Assembly (NCBI GenBank): GCA_036927565.1 | Contig: JAYESD010000007.1 | Coordinates: 2,625,644-2,689,643, forward strand | Reading direction: 5' to 3' | Origin: Tuctoria greenei | Taxonomy: Eukaryota; Streptophyta; Magnoliopsida; Poales; Poaceae | Length of the DNA: 64,000 nt | In this document: positions 33,838-46,806 of the stretch, piece after piece | How the letters are laid out: each line of letters starts with the position of its first letter | Position numbering within the stretch: position 1 is the stretch's first letter | The notes under the pieces: model-generated | What the model was told of the DNA's origin: nothing | Databases searched by the model: none | The model's input: only the letters and a program-made list of their open reading frames with translations | Translations under genes and position numbers: made by a program

Positions 33838-36800
33838 ATGTCGATCATCGATACCACCGGAACCGACGAGAACAGCCACACCGAAGGACAAGGATCTAAT
33901 CCCTTGCACGACAAGACCGGTAACACTTCCAAGGACAAGCCAAAACCTCCTCCCTTTAATGGCGAAACCGAAGATGAAGATGAAGAAGTGAAGCGCCTTG
34001 CATACCTTCTCCAAAAATCAAGAGATGAGGCCAAGAGGAGGAGAAGGCTTGAGAAGGAGAAAATGCTCAAGAAGCCCGAGAAGGACTACACACGATATCC
34101 TTTCAACTATGAGCGCCTTAATTCACATTCAAACTACCTTTCTATTCCAATGGGCAAAGCTCCACATTTTGATGGGACTAACTACACTATGTGGAAGCAC
34201 AACATGAAGTTGCATCTTATTTCTCTCAACCCCACACTTTGGCATGTTATTTGCATAGGTGTAGATATTCCCGTGGACGACGAAGAGCTGACCCCAGAAC
34301 AAGAACATCTCATTCACTACAATGCTCAAGTGGCGGTCGTGCTCAACTCAGCCTTGAACCAATAAGAATTCAACAAAGTGGATGGGTTGGAGCAAGCCAA
34401 GGAAATTTGGGACACTCTCAAGATTGATGAAGGCAACCAGTCCGTGAGAGAAGCCAAGATTGAGATGATCGAGGGGGAACTTGGAAGATTCGCCATGGAA
34501 GAAGGAGAGACCCCTCAAGAGATGTACAACAAACTCAAGACTCTTATCAATAGGAGTCGTGCGTACGGATGCAAGAAGTGGACCGAACATTAAGTGGTCA
34601 AGAGGATGATAAGAGCCTTCATGCCTCACAATGTGACGCTTTGCACTCTCATCTGCGAGAGTCCCAACTTCCACAAGATGACTCCGGATGAGGTGCTTGG
34701 CAAGATCATCAACCACGAGATGATGGAGATGGAAGCATGCCATGTCAACGACCTTGCCAAGATCACATCCTCCAAGAATAAAGGCATTGCTCTCAAGTCC
34801 TCACCCAAGTCCAAAGGCAAAGAGGTGCAAGCTTCAAGCAATGACAAAGAAAGTGAAGAAGAGGAAAGCACCGACATGGATGAAGAGGAAATGGCCTTCT
34901 TCATCAAAAGATTCAAGAGGATGATGAGGAAGAGAAGAGGGTCAAACTATGAGAGCAAGGTCAAGGACAAGAGCAAGTCAATACCAAGGAGAGCATGCTA
35001 CAACTGTGGTGAGTATGGGCACTTCATTGTGAATTGCCCATACGAAAAGGAAGAAGACAAGAAGAATAAGATCAAGGATGAAAAGCCTCAAGAGAGGAAG
35101 ATGTTCAATAAGAAGAAAGCACATGGACATGCTCATGTTGGCAAGGAGTGGGACTCTAATGATGAGTCCTCCTCCGATGATGAAGCGGTAGTGGCAACCG
35201 TTGCCATCAAGAAGCCAACAATGAAGAAGACTCTCCTACCAAACAAGGGAGAGTGGAAAAGCTCAAGCCCCACTTGCCTTTAAGCCAAGGAAGGAAAACG
35301 AAAGGTTAAATCTAAACTCTCCTTGCATTCCATTAAAGATGAGGATTTTGATAGTGATAGCGAGAATGAATATATGTTTGAAGTCTTAAGTAAAAGTGCT
35401 ATCATTAAAATGAAAAAGCTTTCCGATGAAATTTTAGACAAGGAAGAACTTCTCGAGGAACATGATGAATTGCTTGTCAATGAAAGGCAAAGGAATCTTA
35501 ACCTTGAGATGCTTCTTGAGCTTGAGGAGGAAAAGAACAAGGCACTTGAACTTGAACTTGCAAAATGCAAGGAGGCTTCCTCAAGCCTCAAGAGTTCGAA
35601 TGTTGTGCTCCAAGATGAACTTCTGAACTTGAACAAAGCTCACAAGAGTCTTGAGGCACAATTCACAACTATCAAGTCAAGTGTCCCTTCTTCTCCCTCA
35701 ACAAGCTCAAACTTGCCTAAAATGGAATCGGATACTAAAGCTTGCAAATGTGCTAACCTTGTGCTTGACCTAAAGAATGAGCTCAACTTGGCAAATAGAA
35801 AAATCACACCTAAGGGTGGCATCTTTGACACGGAAAATATCAAATATGCACGTAGTTCATACACGATCACAAGATCTCCCTTGATCAAAGATGGTCTTGT
35901 TTATTCAAGAGAAGGAAAGCAAAATGCTAGAATTCTCAAGAATAACAAGATGCAAATTGAATTTGTCAAGGTGGGTTCATTTCAAGTCAAGAATGAACAT
36001 CATGCATCTTGCTCTAATGAAATAGTGAAACTTGACAAAAATGCCAAAAATGCTAAAAATGTCAACTTAACCATGTTTCATGACTTTGATGCATCGTATG
36101 TGTTAATGAGAAACAAATTTGGTTATACTTATGCTAAATATGTTGGGCCACACCGCAAGAGCCCAAAACCTTTTGGTGGGTTCCCAAATGCCTTGTGACT
36201 AACCTCAAAGGACCCAACCAAGCTTGAGTACCTAAAACTAAAGCCTAAACTTGTTTTGTAGGCTTACTCCTCCAACGGTTCAAAATGGGTGCTAGATAAG
36301 GGTTGCACCAATCAAATGACCGGGGCAAGAAGAATGTTTGTGGAGTATGAAGAAAATGAAGACCCAAGCCAAGGTATTTACTTTGGCGACAACAGTCAAG
36401 GTAAGGTACTAGGTATGGGTAAAATCTCTATTTCTCCACAACATACTATTTCACAAGTCATGCATGTTGAGTCTTTAGACTATAATATCTTATCCATTTC
36501 TCAATTATGCTAAAAGGGGTATAATTGCTTTTTTTCTAACGAAGGCGTGGTTGTCATTAGAAGAGTTGATAACTCTATTGCCATCAAGGGTGTGCTCAAG
36601 GGAAAGCTTTATCTCGTTGACTTCATCATGGATAAAACTCAACTTGACACATGCTTGATTGCAAAGACCAACATGGGATGGTTGTGGCACTGTAGGCTAG
36701 CCCATGTTCATATGAGGAATCTTCACAAACTTCTAAAAGGCAATCACGTTCGAGGTATTAAGAATGTTGTTTTTGAGAAAGATAGGTCATGTAGTGCGTG

Positions 36801-39500
36801 CCAAGCCGGGAAACAAGTCTGATCAACTCATCCTGCCAACAATGTGATCACAACAACAAGACCACTGGAGATGTTGCACATGTACCTTTTCAATCCATTG
36901 CTTACATAAGCATTGACGGTAAAAATGTAGTTTAGTTATTGTTGATGACTTTTCCTGCTTCACTTGGGTATTTTTCTTGCATGACAAAGGTGAAACACAA
37001 GGTGTCCTCAAGAGTTTCTTGAGAAGAGCTCAAAATAAGTTCTCCTTAAGAATCAAGAAGATAAGAAGCGACAATGGCACTGAATTCAAGAACACTCAAG
37101 TTGAAGAGTACTTGGACAAGGAGGGCATCAAGCATGAGTTTTTGGCACCCTACACACCCGAACAAAATTAGGTGGCCGAAAGGAAGAACCAAACTCTACT
37201 AGAGATGTCAAGGACCATGCTTGATGAGTACAAGACTTCCGATAGGTTTTGGGCGGAAGCGGCCAACACTGCTTGCCATGCCACAAACCGCCTCTACCTC
37301 CATCGCCTATTGAAGAAGACTCCATATGAACTTCTAACGGGTAACGAACCGAACATCTCCTACTTTAGAGTCTTTGGCAGCAAATGTTACATTCTCAACA
37401 AGAAGCCTAGAATTTTGAAGTTCGCTTCAAAATCCGATGAAGGTTTCTTGCTTGGTTATGACTCAAACACCTACGCCTATCGTGTTTTCAACAAAACCTC
37501 CGCTTTTGTTGAAATCACACGTGATGTGGTATCTGATGATACTAATGGCTCCCAAGTGGAGCGAGTTGATCAATGTGTGCTAGATAAAGAAGAGGCACCA
37601 TGTGTTGCATTGAGAAGGATGGCACTTGGTAAGACCTCAAGAGCAACAAGGCACAAGTGACCCAACTCCATCACAAGAGGTGCCCCAAGCTCAAGATCAA
37701 GTCTGAGATCCCCAAGACCAACAACATGATCAAGATCACCATGATCAAGAAATGGAAGATCAAGATGGTGGCAATGGTCAAGGGGCAAACTATGAAGATG
37801 AGGGAGATGAAGAAGTTGACTCAAGACCAAGTGTACCACACCCAAGAGTTCATCAATGTGTTCAACGAGATCATCCCGTTGACAACATACTTGGAGACAT
37901 CTCCAAGGGAGTAATGACTCTCTCGTATGGCTAATTTTTGTGCTCACTATTCTTTTGTGTCTTCTTTGGAGCCATTTAAGGTTGAAGATGCCCTACAAAA
38001 TCCGGATTGGTTAATAGCCATTCGAGAGGAGCTCAACAACTTCAAGAGGAACAAAGTATGGGAGCTCGTGAGAAGACTTAATGCCAATGTGGTAGGCACC
38101 AAGTGGGTCTTCCGCAACAAGCAAGATGAGCATGGAGTGGTAACAAAAAACAAAGCTATACTCATAGCCAAAGGATACTCTCAAGTCGATGGTTCGGATT
38201 CCGATGAATCTTTTGCTTCTGTAGCTAGGCTTGAATCTATTCGCATATTATTGGCCTATGCTACTCACAACGATTTCAAGTTGTATCAAATGGACATGAA
38301 AAGTGCCTTACTCAATGGATCTATCAAGGAGGAGATGTATGTGGAGAAACCGCATGGCTTCAAGGACGGTAAGTATCCTAATCATGTCTTTAAGCTTCAT
38401 AAAGCTCTCTACAGCCTCAAACAAGCTCCTAGAGCTTGGTATGAGTGCCTTAGGGACTTTGTCATTGATAATGGTTTTAAGATAGGAAAGGCTGATTATA
38501 CACTCTTTACTAAGAACATGGATGGTGATTTATTTGTATGTCAAATTTATGTTGACGACATAATATTTGGTTCTACTAATCAATCTTTTTGTTAAGAGTT
38601 TAGCAAAATCATGACGAAAAGATTTGATATGTCGATGATGGGAGAGTTGAAATTCTTTTTAGGTTTCCAAGTAAAACAACTCAAAGAAGGCACATTCATA
38701 TGCCAAACCAAGTATACTCAAGACATCCTCAAGAAGTTTGACATGGAGATGGCCAAGCCCATCAAGACGCCAATGATGACGAATGGACACCTCGATCTCA
38801 ACCAAGACAACTCTAGCATTGACCAAAAGGTATACCATTCCATGATTGGATCACTCCTTTACCTTTGTGCATCTAGGCCCGATATTATGTTAATTGTATG
38901 CATTTGTGCAAGGTTTCAAACCGCTCCTAAGGAGTGTCACTTGACAGCCGTAAAAAAATCTTGTGCTATTTAGTTCGTACACCTAATCTAGGGTTGTGGT
39001 ATCCCAAAGGGTCCAAGTTTAATCTCATCAGATACTCCGATGCGGATTATGCTGGATGCAAAGTGGATAGAAAAAGCACCTTCGGGACTTGCCAATTCTT
39101 AGGTAGGTCTCTAGTGTCATGGTCATCCAATAAACAAAATTCCATTGCCCTATCCACAGCCGAAGCGGAGTATGTCGCAGCCGAAAGTTGTTGTGCACAA
39201 CTTCTTTGTATGCGACAAACTCTAAGGGATTACGGTCTCAATATGAACCATATTCCACTCCTATGCAATAATGAGAGTGCCATCAAGATTGCCCATAACC
39301 TCGTTGAACACTCTAGAACCAAACCCATTGACATCCAACGCCATTTCTTGAGAGACCATTCAATAAAGGGGGATATTGTCATTTCACATGTGAGAACCGA
39401 AAAATAACTAGCCGATATCTTAACCAAGCCACCAGATGAAAAATGCTTTTGCGAACTTAGGAATGAACTAAATATCCTTCATTCGCAAAATGTGGCTTGA
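33838..39500 (+). pseudogene. Element D gag-pol (copia, multiply interrupted)
   Basis: One long frame from ATG 33838 with in-frame stops at 34363, 34591, 35281, 36199 and others, and frame changes near 36900, 37660 and 38930. Recognisable: gag with CYNCGEYGHFIVNCPY (near 34996), a Glu/Lys-rich coiled-coil stretch (35400-35650), protease with DKGC where DSGC is expected, GAG-pre-integrase HHCC (HCRLAHV ... CSACQ), integrase SDNGTEF, RT with YVDDIIFGSTN followed by a stop, and RNase H with SDADYAG and STAEAEYVA. It ends with a natural TGA at 39500. The active-site change and stops rule out function. Confidence 0.9.
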
Positions 39501-39741
39501 GATGTTGCAAATTTGATTGTTAGTTTTGTTTTCTCTTCGAAATTGTGCATGCTTTCGAAAACTTACCTTCCTCAATTTTCTATCAAATTATTTTCAATTA
39601 ATATCTCCTTGAATCATGGTCATTGTATGAATGTTTGTGTACTTTACTAGCCATATTCATTGAGAATATTTATGAAAACTTAGTCCAAATGGATCAATCC
39701 TTGTAAATTCCTCAATATATATGAAAATTTGGTGTCTAGGA

Positions 39742-39917
39742 CCGGACTAGTCCACCCATGGGACCGGACAAGTCCGGCATCCTAGACATGTCTGGACAGG
39801 CTCACACAAGTCCACACCGGACTAGTCCGGCCTGTCATCGTACTTGTCCGGACTCCCAGGTTAGTCCGAACCTAGTTCGGCGCCCGTACTTGTTCAACAT
39901 AACTAACGGACTAGTCA
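39742..39917. repeat. Second palindromic motif array of element D, downstream of pol
   Basis: Six to eight CGGACTAGTCCG-like copies between the end of pol and the env-like ORF, with a further isolated copy near 40320. It is followed by a pyrimidine-rich, leader-like stretch. Confidence 0.8.
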
Positions 39918-40146
39918 TAATTTTAGGGGACTTAACCCCTAGCGTCGAGCTCGACCCTTCCCATTCACCCTCTCTTCTCTAACGCACGCCTCTCTCCCAA
40001 AAACTGCCCCCATTGGCAATTTTTGGTTCCAACCTTCAAAATCTTCAAGGAATCTGTGTGGAAGCTTCTCCAGGGCGTCGGGGAGATGAATCCTGGACTA
40101 CTCCACCCTTCCATCCGCGGATTTGTCCGATTTTCTCAACTCAAGG

Positions 40147-40434
40147 TGAGTTCTTGACCCAACTCGAACTTTTTCGATTCTATCGATTCTAGATCGTCTC
40201 TTTTATAACTTAGTGTCTCCTTTGCTTATCTATCACCTTGTGATCATCTCCATGTGATATTGTGCCTTGGTATCAAAATTTGTAGAAAAATCGCATAGTT
40301 AGGGTTTAAGACTGGGTGGTCCAGACAAGTCCGGCCTAACCGAGGGTTAAAAACTCACTTAGTGAATTTTCCACACTTCAACCGCAATATCTTGCTTGAT
40401 CCCACCCCATATCCTTCTGTTATCCTTGTTTCAG
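40147..40434 (+). promoter_or_regulatory. Putative intron in the leader of the D env-like ORF
   Basis: ctcaag/gtgagttc gives a strong donor at about 40147. ttatccttgtttcag ends at 40434, one base before the env-like ATG. The interior is T-rich. This suggests a separately spliced message. Predicted from sequence only. Confidence 0.5.
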
Positions 40435-40435
40435 T

Positions 40436-42166
40436 ATGTCTAGGCAGAATGACTCTCCTCTTTCCAATCCGGAAAGAGAGGCGGCCCGTCAAGAATTCTA
40501 TCGTCAAAAAGAAGCGGAGGAAGCGACCATTGCAGCGAAGCTTGAGCACATGCGTGAAGCTCGGACCAAGAAGAAGCGTGATCAAGACGCACCCCAAGCT
40601 CAAACAGTTGAAGAGCAAGCCAGCCGAAGGAAAAGGATTATCACTATGGGTGAGAAGCAAAAAGCCCAAGTGGCTGATAAGGGCAAAGCACCCATGGGAG
40701 ATAGAAGTAAGCAAAGGTCAAAGGAAAGGAGCCCACAAAGAAGATACCTATCAGAAAAGCTCCTCCTTGGAAGAAAGCTCTTGCAGGGAGAGACTAGGTC
40801 ATTCGTGACCAATCCGTGGAGCCTCGTGGTCCTCCACAAGGCCCCATTAGTCCTTTGGTCATGACTCTTCCCGTGCATGATCCCAACCGGCAACCGGAGC
40901 TAGGAAGCAATGTTTTCAAAGGGCAAGGGGCTGAGAAAGCAAAAAGGCTAAGATTAAAGGACCCCTACAAGTATGAGAAAGCAATACTAGATCCTCGCTT
41001 TTGGTGTGATTTTAATTGCCATTACTATCGCCTAGTCTACCTATCCAAGAAGACTCCAGTGATGGATGCTCAGTGGACAGATTGGGCCTACATGGAAAAG
41101 AAGGATCACCAAGCCTTCAATGCAATAATTCGAGCTGTTGAGCACCATGGACTTAAAGAGTTGCTTGAATTCAAGTATAACTGGAACATGGAGGTGGTGG
41201 CTCAATTCTACACCACATGCTACTTCTCCACCTTCGGAGATATAAAAATCACTTGGTTGACCAATGGATTTCAATACTCTATGCTCTATGATGAGTTTGC
41301 TAGGGTCCTTGGACTTGAGGAGTTCCTAAACTATGAGTTGATCATTCACAACCTCAAGGCTCTAGATTTGGGCGAGATGGAATTCATGTACGAGGTTGGC
41401 TTCTACGATCCCCCACAACCAAGATTATTCGCCCCTTATTTAGTGTGCTCAATCGGATATTGAGAAAGACACTATCACCTAAGGATGGGGACGCAGGCAT
41501 GATCCAAGTAAATTTGAGGCACCTAATGAAGTTGGTAGTTGAAGAAGAGAAGTTCAATGTCTTTGACTATATATACAACGACATCTTCAACATATCCCAC
41601 ACTCCAAACCGCTCATGTGGATATGCTCCTCTCATAATGTGCTTGATTGAGAAGGTCTCTAGCTTGGAATTTGTGAAGAACATCAAACATAGAGCTCTCC
41701 ATCCTTAGATTCCTCCTCCTGCGCTGAAGATTGGCAGAGCCTCGAGGAGAGGTACCTCTTTTGTGCCTTCTTCTCCTCCTCCGACTCCCGCCTCCTCCTC
41801 CTTCAGCGACCTTGCAAGTGCCACCTTGAAGTTTCTCAAGTCAATATTCACCTCGTGTCGTAAGACTGAAGTGAAGACTCAAAAGATGGCAAGGAAGCAA
41901 GACAGTATCTTCGCAAGCTTTGTGAGAAGGCGGACATTCCTATGTCACTGGAGGCCTCCTAGGATGATGACATCACACCCTTTTTGGAGCTCTCGGGGGT
42001 GGAGGATGCACTATTTGATGGTGGGGATGGTCCCTCTAGCGTTGCTCCTGTTTCTGAAGAGGTTGAAGATGATGATGACGAAGAGGACGACGCTCAAGAT
42101 GATGATGATGAAGAGACAGAGAGCGACCCAGGCTATGGAGAGGCGAGCGAGAGCGATGATGAGTAA
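40436..42166 (+). pseudogene. Element D env-like (third) ORF, frameshifted
   Basis: Starts MSRQNDSPLSNPEREAARQE, with a basic, Lys/Arg/Glu-rich N-terminal region. After a frame change near 40800 comes a conserved plant-retrotransposon domain (RFWCDFNCHYYRLVYL, WTDWAYMEKK, VVAQFYTTCYFS, YDEFARVLGL). A second frame change occurs near 41440, then a low-complexity acidic tail rich in Asp/Glu to 42166. I see no convincing signal peptide or membrane span. SIRE/Maximus elements usually carry an ORF in this place; its role is unknown. Confidence 0.75.
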
Positions 42167-42219
42167 ATTTAGGATCTCTCTTCTCCCTTATTCTTTTTCC
42201 TTTTTGGTGTCTTGATGCC

Positions 42220-42245
42220 AAAGGGGGAGAGATTGAGGGGGAGTC
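42220..42245 (+). other. Internal PPT-like purine tract of element D
   Basis: aaagggggagagattgaggg, about 450 bp before the true PPT (42679-42692, aaaaagggggagat). Conserved at the same place in element E (57351-57376), so it may be a second plus-strand priming site. Confidence 0.5.
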
Positions 42246-42692
42246 TTAGATCAATGGACTATGCTATATTTTTAAAATATGGGTTGTAATGTTAACTTAT
42301 ACCACTCATTCTTATTTGGCATGTAATGACATTATCACTATATTATCTTTCTCTATGTTATGTGAATCTTATTGTCTATTTGTCATAATGTTTCTATTTA
42401 ATATCATTCTAGTCAAATATGTGTGATGATGCTAAATTAAAATTTGAGATGCAAGCTTCACTCCACTTTTCACATCTCAACACTTGCATCACATATAGGC
42501 ACCCCACCATAACACACAAATGTATAAGTCTCCCATAGACTTCATTCTTGTGCATTAAATTTATTGTAAATCTTCCATGCACACATTTAGGGGGAGCTCC
42601 ATATACACGTGTGTGTTATGAAAATCAACTCAATCATATCTTTTATAAAAAACCTCAATGTGTTGTCATCAAATCACCAAAAAGGGGGAGAT

Positions 42693-44358
42693 TGAAAGTG
42701 CATCTAGGCTAATCTCTGTGGGTTTTGATGATTAATGACAACACTTAAGGGACTAATGAGCTTTGCACGTGTAAGCACAAGTCATTGAAAGATAGACGAC
42801 ATTGGATGCACTCAAAAAGGAAAAAGAGAAGAAAAATTTGAAGAACTCGAAGAAAGGAATTTGGGCTTTTAAATTCTTTGTGTAAAGTTTAGCTACTTAG
42901 CTTGAGTGTGTTCAGTGAGTCAAAGTGTTGAGAATCTCCGAAGACTTCATAGTCCAAGCTAGACTAGATTGAGAGATGAGTTGAAGCAGCCCTAAGGACA
43001 GGGCCAGACTTGTCTGGGCTGGAAGGCCAAACTGGTCCGGCCACATCGGACTGATCTGATGTTAGGCAGACCAAGAGTCTCTGTCTAAGATCGGACTTGT
43101 CTGGCTAGGGACAGACTAGTCCTTGGTGAGTGTGTTTGTGTCCTTCTGGGACTAAGTCCTGAAGGACCGACTAGTCCGCCCCGCGGGGCCGGACTAGTCC
43201 GCTTGGACAGACTAGTCCGTTTTAGTCTAAAAAAGTAGTTCCTGACTAAGATGGGACTAGGTCGTTCCTTGACAGACTACTCCGCTGTGGACTTGGAGGT
43301 AGATATTGGGACTAAGTCCTGGACGGTCGGACTTGTCCGCCCTCAGGGGTCGGAGTAGTCTGGTGTGCCAGATTGGTCTGTTCTCAACCGGAACAAACAG
43401 TTATGTGTGACATTGGACTAGTCCATTGTTGGACGAACTAGTCCATGGTTTAAAGACCGTTTGAATTCTAAAGGTGGCAGGGGGGGTGGGGGGCTTTGTG
43501 GTTGGTCAAGGATGACATCACTGGTCCCCTTAGGGGTCAAAGGCCGGACTAGTTCACACTTTTTTTGTGGCTACGGCTAGTCATCGGCATCCCTATAAAA
43601 AGGGATCCCACGGCCTCCAAAGGCCAACTCTCGAACCCTAGCACCGCCACAACCTTCCTAGAGCCATTCTATCCCTCCCTCAACCATTCTTGGAGTCCTA
43701 AGAGCGATTCTTGTGGATTTGTGAGTTGTGGAAGAGAGGAGAGAAGGGTTTGCTTGATCTTGAGCTCTTGGTTGATTCTCTCAGTTTGACTGATTGATTT
43801 GAGTTCGTGTGGGTGTTGATCATCGACCTTTTCGAGTTGTAAACTTGTGGGGGCCTTAGGTTGTGAGTTTCCCCATGTATTTGGTGATTACCCTTGTGAT
43901 TTAGTGGACGAGTAGCCGACCTTCGTGGTGGCTAAGTGAGGATAGGGTTGAGTGAAACACTGCCTTTCATGGGCATGCTTAACGTGGATGTAGGCTCCTA
44001 TGTGGGGCTGAACCACGGGATAAATCATGTGTTTTGTGTCTTTGATTTGACTTCCTTGTTCTTTGCTAGATCAAGTTAGGGCTACTTACGTTCTTCGTCT
44101 CAATCTTGCGATCCGCCTCAATCTAGTTGCTTTTACTTCGTGCACACTATCTACTAGATTGCTAGGTTCATACACTTTACGTTTCATCAAGTTAAGTTCA
44201 TTAGATCGCATAAAAATCTCACCTGTGATTAAGTTTGTCATCCTGACCGGACTAGTCCGCGCCCAGGTCGGGCTAGTCCACACTCTATAATTTGATTAGT
44301 TTTTATTGAGTTAAATTTCAGGTTATCCGCCTATTCACCCCCCTCTAGGCAACTTTCA
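42693..44358 (+). repeat. 3' LTR of element D
   Basis: 1666 bp, preceded by the PPT. Motif array at 43004-43558 and TATAAAA at 43594-43600. Two more palindrome copies lie near its end (44247-44280). Its last part (from 43644) is duplicated at 46807-47517. Confidence 0.93.
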
Positions 44359-45918
44359 ATGTCCAGGGGCTTTCATGCAAATTCCAGTGGGATCTGGGGT
44401 TAATTCATTATTTTGTAGTAAAATATGTAATTACTAGAGAGTACAAGGTCTATTCTATAAAAACAGGGCCTAACTACAATTAAACTTAATGCACCAGAGG
44501 GTTATGTGTTAAACTACCAAAGGCTGGGTATAGATTTAATATAACCGTTGGATTCAAAATAAACGTGCGAGATTAGATCTTGAAAGGGTACACGGGTGCT
44601 CCAGAGTGGGCCATCGGCTGCTAGATGGGCGGCTCAGATTTAAAATGGGCCAATGGGTACGCACCTCCATCCTAGACCGTCTGATGTAAAATCAAGGGCC
44701 CAAATCTAATGCATCAAAGGGGTATCAAACTTTCTAATCTACGCCGTCCCTCTACAATCTAACGGTTGGGCAAACAAAAGAAGCAACAGGCCTCTTCTAC
44801 CCAACGCGGCACGACGGCGCCGCCATGGACGGCGGCCCAAACTCACCGGCGCACGCAGATCCAGGAAGGAAAAGTGCCTAAACTAGTCGATGCATAACGA
44901 AAACAAAGGAGGGGATTGTCGCAAGCTCACCTAGGGTGGATTTATAGTCCGGGAAGGTGAGGAAGATGGCTCGCGGTGCGGAGGTGTGGCAAACGATGTC
45001 GGAGTCAAAGGAACGGTGCTTCGGTGGTGGTCTCTTCACATCCTTCATGTCGGGGATCATCTATGCATCACATCGAACATTTTGGAGTATACTGCGCGAG
45101 GAGGAACAGATAACAACACAACGGCGATGGTGGAAAGTGACGACGAGCTTCGGTCTTCGGCGGGAACAATGTTGCGGTGGAGATATCTCGGCGCCAACTT
45201 GTCCAAGGCACGTTCTAGCGCATGGTAAACACGAAGGGAGAGTCAAATCAAGGAGAAATTGAGCAAAAAGTTTGGAACGCGGGTGAGAGGTGGCGGATCT
45301 TACCGAGAATCGATGGGGTTAGGGTCTCCAGCCACGATTGATTCCCATGAGGTCAGGGAGGCTTGCATGCAACACTGAAGAGCAAGGAGGCAAGCTATAT
45401 GAGCCAATCACAATGTGGATTTGGGCGATTCGCTCGACGCAGTGGCGGCGTGACTCGATTTATTCTGGGAAAAAGTGAGTAGGGGAGACTTCGTGCGGCG
45501 TAAGTTCGGGGGGGGGGGGGGGGGGGGGGGCTCAGAATTCGGCGTATGATTATCAGAATTCGCAAGGGGGAGCCGCGGCATCCATGCCACGACGCGTCAC
45601 TCATGCGATTTGTGTGAACCGCGTGCGAGAGAGAGAGAGAGAGACGCGAGGGAGGGGAAGGCTGGCGTGCGGGGCCCACACGATAGTGAGGAGGAAAAGA
45701 GATGGAGGCGCCAAGCGGATCCAATGCGCACGCGAGCCGCACGAATGGGCTGGCGGGGCACGCGGCCTAGGAAAAGAAAAAGCGATGAGCCGGGGGAGAA
45801 GTGGGTTGGGCGCGTGAGAAGGGGTGCCGACAGGCGGGGCCTACTACACAAAGGCAGAAGAGAGAATCCAATGAGGGATGCGGGTTGGGCTTGCCAGGTG
45901 TAGGTGGGCTGCCGGGTT
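44359..45918 (-). repeat. Right LTR of element C, copy 1 after D insertion
   Basis: Co-linear with 47518-47870 plus 59262-60543. Contains a GC-rich stretch with a 23-G run at 45508-45530. The GC-rich open frames here shift between copies and are not supported as genes. Confidence 0.8.
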
Positions 45919-46462
45919 TCTGGCTTTTGGCCCCTTTATGGGCTTCGCCTTTTCCACCCCAAACTTCTTGAGTATGTCTTGAGTGTACTTCGTTTGGCTT
46001 ATGAACATCCCTTCTCTTTGTTGTCTCACTTGGAATCCCAAAAAGTACTTTAGCTCTCACATCATAGACATCTCAAACCTGTTCTGAATCATTATGGCTT
46101 GGAAAGAGAATCGTTGTGCCTAATTTAAAGCATATTCGAGAGACAATATTAAAGGAGGCACATGACTCGCCGTACTTGATTCACCCTGGTTGTACGAAGA
46201 TGTACAAATACTTGAAGGCTTGCTATTGGTGGGATAGCATGAAGAAGGACATAGCTGAATATGTAGCATTGTGTGATGTGTGCCAACGAGTCAAGGCAGA
46301 ACATCAAAGGCCAGCTGGAAATCCGTGAAAATGACTTGGCAACAGTAGAAGATTTTAGGTGAACTTGAATGCATTATTCATAATAGATAATCGTATATAC
46401 CGCTCAATGTCCAGGCGATTGAAATCATAACACCAATCATCATACCGAACCACATGCTCCCC
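45919..46462. other. Patchwork of three unrelated TE fragments replacing about 40 bp of C LTR
   Basis: About 45939-46092, minus strand, encodes a copia RT piece (GFQVRQQREGMFISQTKYTQ, DILKKFG) matching element E near 53955-54115. 46093-46329, plus strand, encodes a gypsy integrase zinc-finger piece (KEAHDSPYLIHPGCTKMYK, then CDVCQRVKAEHQRPAG). 46330-46462 is of unknown origin. The flanking C LTR resumes at 46463. No terminal repeats or target duplication surround it, so it resembles repair filler rather than an insertion. Confidence 0.8.
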
Positions 46463-46806
46463 TTTTTGTTTTATTTTTCTTTTTATCTGGTTTTCGAGAT
46501 TGTATTCAAACAAATTAAGAATAGGTTTTGCAAAAAATAAATTTTCAACCGGCAGCAAACACAGGCATTCAATCAAAACATTTTTTTATAAATCACTCAT
46601 TATCACATGATCCTCCTGCTACACATTTCATTTATTTAAATTAGTTCTTGATTATAAACTCTAAATTTGAACTTTGCTCATGCTCTGATTCGATGATTGA
46701 TTAAGTAGATTAAAAACTCGACGAAGCAACGCTCACGTTTGGTTGGTGGACGGACGGGGCTGTGGCCTCCCGCGCACGCACGCAAGCAAGCAACCAACGA
46801 CGATTG
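46463..46806. repeat. End of C LTR joined to copied flanking DNA
   Basis: 46463-46666 matches the C LTR (about 60585-60743). It is then joined, skipping about 310 bp, to 46667-46806, which matches 61053-61173, DNA lying outside the C element on its right. This proves that the duplicated unit included the element's flank. Confidence 0.85.

Larger units (their letters stand above)
32123..44358 (+). mobile_element. Element D: Ty1/copia SIRE-like retrotransposon, coding broken
   Basis: A 12.2-kb element with LTRs 32123-33764 and 42693-44358 (TGAAAGTGCATCTAGG ... GGCAACTTTCA), the PBS at 33767-33779, gag-pol in copia order (gag, PR, IN, RT, RH), an env-like ORF after pol, and a PPT at 42679-42692. 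The target duplication is atgtg/atgtc with one change. LTRs differ by roughly 5%, so it is older than element A. Coding is broken by many stops. Confidence 0.92.
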
